Shown: positions 1 through 5,322 of the stretch, piece by piece
Layout of the letters: every line of letters begins with the position of its first letter
Numbering within the stretch: position 1 is the stretch's first letter
Notes under the pieces: generated by a model
Seen by the model: only the letters and a program-made list of their open reading frames with translations
What the model was told of the DNA's origin: nothing
Database searches by the model: none
Assembly: GCA_036501345.1 (NCBI GenBank)
Contig: DASYAN010000252.1
Location: 1 to 6,364 of the forward strand
Direction of reading: 5' to 3'
DNA: 6,364 nt
Source of the DNA: DASYAN01 sp036501345
GTDB taxonomy: Bacteria > Chloroflexota > Ktedonobacteria > Ktedonobacterales > Ktedonobacteraceae
Made by a program: the position numbers and the translations under genes

Positions 1-115
1 TGGGAGCCTTCTGGTGGTTTGATGTGCTGGTCTGACCACATCCAGCAAGCAGCATGGCGAGTAGACAAAAGATGCTAGATGACAAAGCGAGGCGTGATGG
101 TTTGTTCCTCTGCAT
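1..115 (-). CDS. Lipoprotein, N-terminal part only; candidate PstS-like phosphate-binding protein
   Basis: Reading the minus strand from ATG at 115 gives 38 codons open to the window edge. They encode a bacterial lipoprotein signal peptide: a basic start (Arg3, Lys5, Arg8), a hydrophobic core at about residues 9-24, and the lipobox LLAGC with the acylated cysteine at residue 26 (bases 38-40). A Ser/Thr/Gln-rich tether follows (GQTSTSN), as is usual after the lipidated cysteine. The start is fixed by AAAGGA at 123-128, seven bases before ATG. Signal peptidase II would cleave before Cys26 and the protein would be anchored outside the cytoplasmic membrane. The mature domain is not in the window. 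The PstS guess rests only on the Pho-box-like repeats about 175 bp upstream; any other solute-binding or secreted lipoprotein would fit the signal peptide equally well. Confidence is high for a lipoprotein gene and moderate to low for PstS. Confidence 0.8.
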   Translation of the reverse strand, partial: MQRNKPSRLALSSSIFCLLAMLLAGCGQTSTSNHQKAP

Positions 116-122
116 GTCTGAA

Positions 123-128
123 TCCTTT
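123..128 (-). promoter_or_regulatory. Shine-Dalgarno of the lipoprotein gene
   Basis: The minus strand reads AAAGGA here, then seven bases (TTCAGAC) and ATG at 115. This spacing is ideal and decides the start of a gene of which only 38 codons lie in the window. Confidence 0.75.
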
Positions 129-195
129 CTACGTCTTCGAAGATGATAAAAGAAAGAAGAATGGCGGAATACTCTTGTTGATTATGCTCAGTAGT

Positions 196-236
196 AGTAT
201 GCTCTATAACTATAGTGTAACAAAAGGTTGCATACT
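196..236 (-). other. Nested inverted repeat in the lipoprotein gene leader
   Basis: AGTATGC (196-202) is the exact reverse complement of GCATACT (230-236). Inside lies a second perfect repeat, CTATA (204-208) and TATAG (211-215), separated by two bases. Both would fold in the transcript leader between the inferred start site near 260 and the ATG at 115. The AT-rich stems are weak, and no run of U follows, so this does not look like a terminator. It may be a leader structure or chance in AT-rich DNA. Confidence 0.35.
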
Positions 237-266
237 CTTCTAGAGGGAAGGAGGGACAGGCTGTGC

Positions 267-296
267 AATTTAGAGAGGGTTTCTTTAAGATGTCAC
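267..296 (-). promoter_or_regulatory. Predicted promoter of the lipoprotein gene
   Basis: On the minus strand GTGACA (291-296, five of six to TTGACA) is followed by 18 bases and TAAATT (267-272, four of six to TATAAT). The -35 lies inside the most downstream Pho-type repeat, the usual arrangement where a response regulator substitutes for or overlaps a weak -35. The expected start is near 260, giving a leader of about 145 bases. The weak -10 fits an activator-dependent promoter. This is inferred from sequence only. Confidence 0.45.
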
Positions 297-322
297 AAAG
301 CTGTCATTGATCTGTCACAGAT
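290..322. promoter_or_regulatory. Three 11-bp direct repeats resembling a Pho box
   Basis: Three consecutive 11-base units on the plus strand start at 290, 301 and 312: ATGTCACAAAG, CTGTCATTGAT and CTGTCACAGAT. All share TGTCA in exact 11-bp phase, one helical turn. Bases 301-318 match the E. coli PhoB box consensus (CTGTCAT, four A/T-rich bases, CTGTCAC) at 16 of 18 positions. Tandem 11-bp half-sites are typical of PhoB/PhoP response regulators of phosphate starvation. The conserved strand is opposite to the downstream lipoprotein gene, whereas in E. coli the box lies on the coding strand. Seen from the gene strand the units read TGACA and end on the predicted -35. Another OmpR/PhoB-family regulator could use the site. 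Confidence 0.6.
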
Positions 323-532
323 ATGAGTTTTGGGTCGAGCTCGTTCAAGGTTTGTTTAATAGGTGGGATGAGGGCTGTATGCTGCTCAAAGGCCAAACGA
401 GAGTTGTCTGGCTGCGCAGCGATCCTCTCTTGTCCCTATTAAGGGCGCTTTTGCTTCTATTCCGTAAAAAGGGTATAAATCTGCTCTTTCAACACTGCAG
501 CGAGCCCGATAATGTCGGTGACAAGGATGTCT
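323..532. other. Intergenic stretch with no convincing gene
   Basis: With the leader and promoter at 116-322, this completes 417 bp without a supported gene. It holds two short perfect palindromes, CGAGCTCG (336-343) and GCTGCGCAGC (411-420), and a small CCC/GGG hairpin near 434-446, none followed by a T run on the minus strand. I see no intrinsic terminator for the toxin gene ending at 533. A minus-strand frame staying open from inside the toxin gene to a TAG at 457-459 looks protein-like for about 25 codons, but it has no ribosome site of its own. Confidence 0.5.
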
Positions 533-1012
533 TTAGGAATAGTTATTCGGGTTCTCGACTCTGAATCCCTCCGCAACGGCAATACTGAGCAGTTTCAGAT
601 CACCGGAGACAAAAGCGAATTCTGAGAATTTAACTTCTAGTGATTGGACAGCTAAAGCCTCTTCACGTACTGCAATGGCACAGGCTAGCTGTATAGCATC
701 ATAGGATCGTAATCTGTGTGAACGACATAAATTACCAGCTGCTATATAAAGTGCTCGATCCACCAGCCGTATATTATAGATGCTCTGAACATACCACATA
801 AAAGCATTGATAGTCGCATCACGCTCCTCGACAGGCATCTCTTGCTCACGTGCTTTCCGGCAGATGCTTGCAACCACCTCTACAAGAGCAGCCTCTGAAA
901 TGTAGAGTTCATGTCTTGTGGCAGGATTATGAAGGGCTTTTACCCATTGATGACCCTGCTCTTGAAAGTAGCGTTTCACGATGGCCGAGGAATCGAGAAA
1001 ATGGATGGCCAT
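533..1012 (-). CDS. vapC: PIN-domain ribonuclease toxin, VapC family
   Basis: A 159-residue single-domain protein with the PIN fold signature. The four acidic residues expected at the metal site are all present: Asp7 in LDSSAIVKRY, Glu45 in ALVEVVA, Asp105 in SYDAIQLA and Asp138 in SGDLKLL. VapC toxins are Mg2+-dependent RNases that cut tRNA or rRNA and stop translation when their antitoxin is lost; length and motif spacing fit this family. The ATG at 1012 overlaps the antitoxin stop by one base (TAATG), and a G-rich stretch (bases 1020-1025) six or so bases upstream can serve as ribosome site, so translation is coupled to the antitoxin. The intact catalytic set suggests an active toxin. The target RNA cannot be read from sequence. 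Confidence 0.88.
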   Translation of the reverse strand: MAIHFLDSSAIVKRYFQEQGHQWVKALHNPATRHELYISEAALVEVVASICRKAREQEMPVEERDATINAFMWYVQSIYNIRLVDRALYIAAGNLCRSHRLRSYDAIQLACAIAVREEALAVQSLEVKFSEFAFVSGDLKLLSIAVAEGFRVENPNNYS

Positions 1013-1323
1013 TAATATTCCCCCCGGTCTTCAATGATCATTTCAGATGCGGGTTTGCCGCCTGAATAGCGTTGAGCACGCCTTTCAAGAGCTTCAAGCA
1101 TTTCTGGCGGCATGGGCTGTTTTGTCGGAATATGGCTAATTTTTCCCTCGCGGTACTGCATTTCCGCGAATTCACGCAGTGTTACAGGAGGGGGGATTTG
1201 TGGAGATATTTGCAAGCGCTGAATCATAGCATGCAAAAGCTGTTCGGGCTGTATTCCATTTTTCGCAGCTTCGGCGGCAAGTGTAGCATATTCTTGGTCA
1301 TTCAAAGTGAATTGGTATGCCAT
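1012..1323 (-). CDS. vapB: VapB-type antitoxin partner of the PIN toxin
   Basis: A small protein (103 residues from the preferred start) directly upstream of the PIN toxin, sharing one base with it. The N-terminal third looks like a ribbon-helix-helix DNA-binding unit: a short strand (YQFTLN, residues 3-8), a helix (about 9-22) and, after a G-x-x-P turn, a second helix (about 27-37). The rest is Pro-rich and charged and ends in GKPASEMIIEDRGEY (89-103), the kind of acidic tail that could block the toxin's active site. A longer frame starts at ATG 1332, but there AGGAG touches the start codon. ATG 1323 has AGGAG (1333-1337) nine bases upstream and is preferred. The protein should neutralise the toxin and, with it, repress the promoter at 1393-1422. 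The family is assigned from context and shape rather than from a diagnostic motif. Confidence 0.75.
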   Translation of the reverse strand: MAYQFTLNDQEYATLAAEAAKNGIQPEQLLHAMIQRLQISPQIPPPVTLREFAEMQYREGKISHIPTKQPMPPEMLEALERRAQRYSGGKPASEMIIEDRGEY

Positions 1324-1332
1324 AGTAATCAT

Positions 1333-1337
1333 CTCCT
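1333..1337 (-). promoter_or_regulatory. Shine-Dalgarno deciding the antitoxin start
   Basis: AGGAG on the minus strand lies immediately next to ATG 1332 (zero spacing, unusable) but nine bases before ATG 1323, which supports the shorter antitoxin. Confidence 0.65.
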
Positions 1338-1360
1338 ACTCAGAGTTAGACATTCTTCTG

Positions 1361-1373
1361 TACTAATATAGTA
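1361..1373. promoter_or_regulatory. Inverted repeat in the vapBC leader, possible operator
   Basis: TACTA (1361-1365) and TAGTA (1369-1373) form a perfect 5-bp inverted repeat around ATA. It lies between the predicted transcription start (near 1386) and the antitoxin ribosome site, a place where a ribbon-helix-helix repressor could bind. The short AT-rich arms could arise by chance. Confidence 0.3.
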
Positions 1374-1392
1374 TGAACGTTTGTGCTACCCT

Positions 1393-1422
1393 ATTATATT
1401 GGCTGATCAGCATTCCTGTCAA
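1393..1422 (-). promoter_or_regulatory. Consensus promoter of the vapBC operon
   Basis: The minus strand carries TTGACA (1417-1422), an 18-base spacer and TATAAT (1393-1398): both hexamers are perfect matches to the housekeeping sigma-factor consensus. The -35 begins 25 bp beyond the priA stop codon, so the toxin-antitoxin pair has its own strong promoter as well as any read-through from priA. Predicted start near 1386. Confidence 0.85.
1402..1411. promoter_or_regulatory. Perfect palindrome in the promoter spacer, candidate operator
   Basis: GCTGATCAGC is a perfect 10-bp palindrome lying wholly between the -35 and -10 of the vapBC promoter. A dimeric repressor bound here would block RNA polymerase, and antitoxin-toxin complexes commonly autoregulate through palindromes placed this way. 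A 7-bp direct repeat TGTGCTA (1382-1388 and 1423-1429, 41 bp apart) flanks the whole promoter and may be part of the same control region. Operator function is inferred. Confidence 0.5.
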
Positions 1423-1446
1423 TGTGCTAATCGATGGTTTGACATG

Positions 1447-4080
1447 CTAAAGAGTACTAACGGGATCAATATCGATATCCCAACCCATCGCATCGACAAC
1501 ACGCAATAGACGATGCAAATCGGGCCCGCGTACAATCATCTGCCAGTGATATTTACCTCTGAGGCGTTCCGTCAGTCCTGGAGCGGGTCCGACAATGTCG
1601 GTATCCGGCAGGCTAAGGCGATCAATCCACTCATAAAGGCGCTCGTAGAGCAGTAAGGCCTCATTCTGACAGCGGCGACGGTTCTCGTGACTATAGGTGA
1701 ATTTCACAAATTGTCGAAATGGTGGATAACTGTAACGTTGCCGTGTCTCGATTTCTGTGGCATAGAACTCGTGATAATCGTGGCGAGAGGCGGCCTCGAT
1801 GGAGAAATGCTGCGGATTGAATGTCTGGATGATAACGTTACCAGCTTCAGTCCCACGACCAGCACGTCCGGCTACCTGTGTCAAGAGTGTAAAGGTGCGT
1901 TCGGCGGCGGAGTAGTCGGGAAGGTTCAGGGCAATATCGGCGGAGATAACGCCTACCAGTGTTACCCCTGGCAAATCTAGTCCCTTGGCGATCATCTGTG
2001 TGCCGATGAGAATGTCGGCCTCGCGGTTGGCGAAACAGTCGAGGAGTTGTTCATGGGCACGACGATTGCGTGCCGTATCGCGATCCCAGCGTAGCAGACG
2101 TGCTTGTGGGAAGCTGCGTTGAATGGTTTCCTGCACTTTCTCGGTCCCCAGACCAAAGTAGCGCATGCCCGAACCCTTGCAATTCGGGCAGAAATGTAAC
2201 ACTTTGCTCTCTCGCCCACAGTAGTGGCAGAGCAAGATCCGCTCAGTTGCATGGTAAGTCATGGAAATATCACAGCCATCACAGGTTGCCATATAGCCAC
2301 AGTCTCGGCAGAGTACGCAACTGGCCGCGCCACGGCGGTTAAGGAAAAGAATAGCCTGCTGTTTCCGCTCCAGAATATGCACAAGTTCCTCGTGTAAACG
2401 ACGACTGATAATACTGGTATTTCCTGCATGGAGTTCACTGCGTAGGTCAACAATCTCCACCGGTGGCAGAGAAGAGCTGATGCGACCGGGTAATTCAACG
2501 AGACGGTAGTAATCATGCTGTGCCTGATAGTACGTTTCGATCGATGGCGTTGCGCTCCCCAGTACCACGGGAATGTCCAGGATGCGTGCCAGCATCAAGG
2601 CAGTTTCGCGGGCGTGATAGGTGGGTTTGCGCTCACTTTGTTTGTAGGCTGGCTCGTGCTCTTCATCCACTATAATAATTCCCAAATCTGGTACTGGCGA
2701 GAAGAGTGCAGAACGTGCCCCGATAATCACATCTACTTGACCAGTGCGGATACGTCGCCACTCATCATAACGCTCACCTATTCCCAATTCACCATGAATG
2801 ATTGCCACACGTCCTGGGAAGCGACCTGCCACACGTAGAACGGCTTGCGTTGTCAGGGCAATCTCCGGGACTAACATAATGCCTCGTTTGCCCTGCGCAA
2901 TCATCGCTGCCAGAGCCTGGAGATAGACCTCAGTTTTGCCACTGCCTGTCACGCCGTGGAGTAGGATGGGACGTGGTTGATAGTCCGGCCCGATGATGCT
3001 ATCTAGCGCTTGTTGTTGGTCTGCTGTGAGTTGGAGCGCTGTTGAGGGAACAAGTGTACGCTCTGCCAGAGGATCGCGGCGTACTTCTAGGGTTTCGATG
3101 GTCAGAATCTGTTCGCGTACCAGTTGTTGCAACTGCGCTGTTGTGAGACCGCTGGCTTTACAAAGTGCGTTGGGAGTCCAGTGTGCACTAGTATGCCTGT
3201 TTTGTTGGAGCAGATCCACTGCGGCTAGTTGATGCTGCGCCCGTAGACTTTCCTTATCTTGTTCTGTCACTGTCAATGTTGCCGCAGCTCCGGCAATCCC
3301 TGGTAGTGCCCAGGGATCAGGGGAAGCTCCTCCACGACGCTTTTTTCCACCGCTGACAGGGCCATGCTGCATGATATTAGGTGCAATGGGAATAGGCTCG
3401 CTAGTCTGAGGATGATGTTGCAGCACAGCCTCGGTACGTTTACGCCATTCCTCTAGTATTTCGTCTTGCGCGACTAAGCGTACGATGCGTTTGATACGGG
3501 CTTTGGCACGTGGAGCATCAAGTTGAGCATCGCGGGTAATTAACTTGCTGGTCCTGATCTCCTTCAACATCTCTTTGGCTCGCTTCGGACCCAGCATGGT
3601 CTTGAGTCGCTCGATGTTTACTTCACCTTCAGCAAGTAGAAGACCAATCAGTGCACGCATTTGTAAAGATGTGTTCTGCATGGCTGCTTCAACTACCTGG
3701 AACTCCTGCTCGACGAGGCGCAAAACGATCCGCGAACGTTGCATCAACCCTGGAGGGAGCATCATCAATGCCACCTGGGATAGCGGTGTCACATAATACT
3801 CGGATATCCATTGGGCTAAAGCTATTTGGTGCGGCAATAGCGCAGGTTCAGGATCAAGTATAGTATGAATGGGACGCAAGGACTCTTCTGGAATGTGATT
3901 GGAGGGGGCCGTAGGCGCAATAAGCTCCCAGATAACACCCTCAACGAGGCGTTCTCCGTAGGGCATCGCTACCAATTGTCCAACGTGTATCGTATCCTCC
4001 AATTCGCTGGGTACGATATAGGTGAGGAGAGGACGGTCATTGTCCCAACTGGCAGCAGAAGTCAGTATGTTAGCTAACAA
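1447..4080 (-). CDS. priA: Primosomal protein N', replication-restart DNA helicase PriA
   Basis: PriA is a 3'-5' superfamily 2 helicase that recognises abandoned forks and reloads the replicative helicase. The 877-residue protein shows, in order: an N-terminal 3'-end-binding domain (about 1-115); a winged-helix region (about 138-185); a Gly/Pro/basic insert (about 224-270); a second helical segment (about 275-335); Walker A GVTGSGKT (376-383); DEEH (472-475); GSATPS (508-513); a zinc module with cysteines 591, 594, 600, 603, 618, 621, 631 and 634; the motif V region ending MIAKGLDLPG (696-705); QVAGRAGRG (735-743); and a C-terminal domain. The cysteine spacing is the same as in E. coli PriA as I recall it. 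The start is TTG, with AAGGAG five bases upstream (4086-4091). It is longer than E. coli (732) and B. subtilis (805) PriA, mainly through the insert. No consensus promoter is seen in the 216-bp gap upstream. Confidence 0.97.
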   Translation of the reverse strand: MLANILTSAASWDNDRPLLTYIVPSELEDTIHVGQLVAMPYGERLVEGVIWELIAPTAPSNHIPEESLRPIHTILDPEPALLPHQIALAQWISEYYVTPLSQVALMMLPPGLMQRSRIVLRLVEQEFQVVEAAMQNTSLQMRALIGLLLAEGEVNIERLKTMLGPKRAKEMLKEIRTSKLITRDAQLDAPRAKARIKRIVRLVAQDEILEEWRKRTEAVLQHHPQTSEPIPIAPNIMQHGPVSGGKKRRGGASPDPWALPGIAGAAATLTVTEQDKESLRAQHQLAAVDLLQQNRHTSAHWTPNALCKASGLTTAQLQQLVREQILTIETLEVRRDPLAERTLVPSTALQLTADQQQALDSIIGPDYQPRPILLHGVTGSGKTEVYLQALAAMIAQGKRGIMLVPEIALTTQAVLRVAGRFPGRVAIIHGELGIGERYDEWRRIRTGQVDVIIGARSALFSPVPDLGIIIVDEEHEPAYKQSERKPTYHARETALMLARILDIPVVLGSATPSIETYYQAQHDYYRLVELPGRISSSLPPVEIVDLRSELHAGNTSIISRRLHEELVHILERKQQAILFLNRRGAASCVLCRDCGYMATCDGCDISMTYHATERILLCHYCGRESKVLHFCPNCKGSGMRYFGLGTEKVQETIQRSFPQARLLRWDRDTARNRRAHEQLLDCFANREADILIGTQMIAKGLDLPGVTLVGVISADIALNLPDYSAAERTFTLLTQVAGRAGRGTEAGNVIIQTFNPQHFSIEAASRHDYHEFYATEIETRQRYSYPPFRQFVKFTYSHENRRRCQNEALLLYERLYEWIDRLSLPDTDIVGPAPGLTERLRGKYHWQMIVRGPDLHRLLRVVDAMGWDIDIDPVSTL

Positions 4081-4085
4081 GGTAA

Positions 4086-4091
4086 CTCCTT
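4086..4091 (-). promoter_or_regulatory. Shine-Dalgarno supporting a TTG start for priA
   Basis: AAGGAG on the minus strand is followed by five bases (TTACC) and TTG at 4080. No ATG lies at a usable distance, so priA very probably starts with TTG. Confidence 0.75.
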
Positions 4092-4207
4092 ATGCGGCCA
4101 ATTGCCTCACCCTATCCCTTATGATTACCCATATCTTTTACGAGCTGCGGTGACAGGCCAAATTCTATCGAAGAGGCAGTGAATAATCTCTGCTTAAGCG
4201 AGCCCCT

Positions 4208-4233
4208 CTACAGGTGGCTTCAAAAACCTGTGG
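4208..4233. other. Small inverted repeat in the priA leader
   Basis: ACAGGT (4210-4215) and ACCTGT (4226-4231) pair perfectly across a 10-base loop, extended by one G-T and one G-C pair to 4208-4233. It lies between the Rpn-like gene and priA. No T run follows it on either strand, so it is not a typical terminator. A weak -10-like TAGAAT (4162-4167, minus strand) lies further downstream without a recognisable -35. Confidence 0.3.
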
Positions 4234-4264
4234 ATGATGAGATGTTTTAGCAGACAGATTGCCC

Positions 4265-4308
4265 GCGCAAAAGTAGCGCACCTATCTAATACTTACCTAC
4301 TTTTGCGC
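4265..4308 (-). terminator. 12-bp stem-loop spanning the stop codon of the Rpn-like gene
   Basis: GCGCAAAAGTAG (4297-4308 read on the minus strand, 4265-4276 on the plus) is repeated inverted with no mismatch across a 20-base loop. The first arm in the minus transcript encodes the last three residues and the TAG stop; the second arm lies just after it. Four GC pairs close the base, so the hairpin should be stable. The downstream bases (GGGCAATC on the minus strand) contain no U run, so it is not a textbook intrinsic terminator. It may instead protect the mRNA 3' end, slow ribosomes at the stop, or act with Rho. Confidence 0.45.
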
Positions 4309-5157
4309 ACTGAGAAGGAGTTGACGAACCTCTTCTTCATCTTCTGCATAGAGAACCTTTTCAAAAAGCTCTTGCAATTCTTCAAGTGCCTGAATGGTAT
4401 TACAGACATCTTGAGCGAGTTGTAAGAGAGCAGGATAGTACCTCTGAATAAGCAGAAGCAAGTCTTGGCTTTTTGCTTCTTTGAGCCATTTCTGCTTCTT
4501 TTCTTGGAAAGTCCAGCTTTCCTCAATAACATCGTCGATCATAGCAAACCTCCTTTGAAGCCAATCATGCTCACTTTCCTGTTCAAAGACGAGTCCAGCT
4601 AACCCGTAGGTTAAGGAGAGCAACTCCTCTGCCTTTTTGACTCCAGGCTGCTGGAGTTCCTTGATCACATACTCAATGGCATCGTGGTCTTGACCATCTT
4701 CTGTCAACGGTACTAGTGGCAGGAGACCCTTGAGCCCTCGCTGTAGGAGACTCTTGGTCTTGACCTTGCACATGTCAATTACGGTAAATGAGAAGGTATG
4801 AATAACTTTCCCATTAGGTAACTGTAACTGATAGGGCGGTGCAGCCTTGGGATGACCTGCCTTTTTGAGGTAGATCACCACCGACTCGACAGGTAGCTTG
4901 TATTTGATGGCTGCATCGACATTATACTCCCACATGCGCCGCCCCATGTTCTCATCCGGTTTGAGCTGAAACTCCAGATGCAAGAGACTCGGCTTCTCCT
5001 CGATCTCGATCTGCCACAGGTTATCGCCATCCCGCTTGCGGGTGGCAAAATTCGCTGATAACTCCTTGTCAAAGTGTGCACCTTCGACGAGCCAACTCAC
5101 AAAATCCTCTCGTGCAATACCCACAAGATGTTTCATCTGCCCATCCCATTCCCCCAT
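4297..5157 (-). CDS. Rpn-like PD-(D/E)XK nuclease / 'putative transposase' family protein
   Basis: A 286-residue protein resembling the Rpn (recombination-promoting nuclease) and related PD-(D/E)XK proteins, often labelled putative transposases. The N-terminus, W-D-x-x-M-K (residues 4-9) followed by DFVSWL, is typical of the cyanobacterial and Chloroflexota branch. Candidate active-site residues are Asp45 (or Asp43), Glu62 and Gln64 in LHLEFQ, then RMWEY at 74-78. The C-terminal half is helical and charged with an acidic end. Rpn proteins are DNA endonucleases linked to recombination; activity here is inferred. The frame extends upstream to a TTG at 5214, but AAGGAGG (5171-5177) sits inside that extension, and the conserved family N-terminus starts at ATG 5157, so 5157 is preferred although the 13-base spacing is long. 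It has its own promoter, no transposon ends and no partner gene. Confidence 0.75.
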   Translation of the reverse strand: MGEWDGQMKHLVGIAREDFVSWLVEGAHFDKELSANFATRKRDGDNLWQIEIEEKPSLLHLEFQLKPDENMGRRMWEYNVDAAIKYKLPVESVVIYLKKAGHPKAAPPYQLQLPNGKVIHTFSFTVIDMCKVKTKSLLQRGLKGLLPLVPLTEDGQDHDAIEYVIKELQQPGVKKAEELLSLTYGLAGLVFEQESEHDWLQRRFAMIDDVIEESWTFQEKKQKWLKEAKSQDLLLLIQRYYPALLQLAQDVCNTIQALEELQELFEKVLYAEDEEEVRQLLLSAQK

Positions 5158-5170
5158 TTTTGATTGTATT

Positions 5171-5177
5171 CCTCCTT
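5171..5177 (-). promoter_or_regulatory. Shine-Dalgarno of the Rpn-like gene
   Basis: AAGGAGG, a full anti-SD match, lies 13 bases before ATG 5157. The spacing is longer than usual, but the motif falls inside the alternative TTG-started frame and so argues for the shorter protein. Confidence 0.6.
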
Positions 5178-5275
5178 GAAATCTTCTTTCCACTTGTACT
5201 GAAATTCTAGGCAAAAGAGTGTGAAAACCAATTCAACTTCTACCTCTTCTTCCACCATATTTTTTAGATAGATCA

Positions 5276-5305
5276 AGTATAACATAGTATGAAGGTATTT
5301 GTCGA
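5276..5305 (-). promoter_or_regulatory. Promoter of the Rpn-like gene
   Basis: TCGACA (5300-5305) and TATACT (5276-5281) on the minus strand each match the housekeeping consensus at five of six positions and are 18 bases apart. The -35 begins 18 bp beyond the mutL stop, so the Rpn-like gene is an independent unit with a leader of about 110 bases rather than a translationally coupled partner of mutL. Confidence 0.7.
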
Positions 5306-5322
5306 GAGTAAGGTTCATCGGT

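Noticed and set aside
290..322. Three short repeats as a CRISPR fragment
   Set aside because: The 11-bp units are contiguous with no spacers and fit a tandem response-regulator site.
323..532. Short palindromes as a terminator after the toxin gene
   Set aside because: Stems are short and no T run follows them on the minus strand.
307..564. Plus-strand 85-codon frame
   Set aside because: It starts at TTG inside the Pho-type repeats with no ribosome site, overlaps the toxin 3' end and shows no recognisable domain.
1687..4077. Plus-strand and alternate-frame open stretches inside priA
   Set aside because: They are shadows of a gene with complete helicase motifs; none has a ribosome site or domain.
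4265..4308. Inverted repeat as a transposon end of the 'putative transposase' gene
   Set aside because: Both arms lie on the same side of the gene, 20 bases apart, and no matching copy occurs upstream of 5157, so they are not terminal inverted repeats.
5157..5214. Longer Rpn-like protein from TTG 5214
   Set aside because: The extension contains the Shine-Dalgarno AAGGAGG and precedes the conserved W-D-x-x-M-K start of the family.
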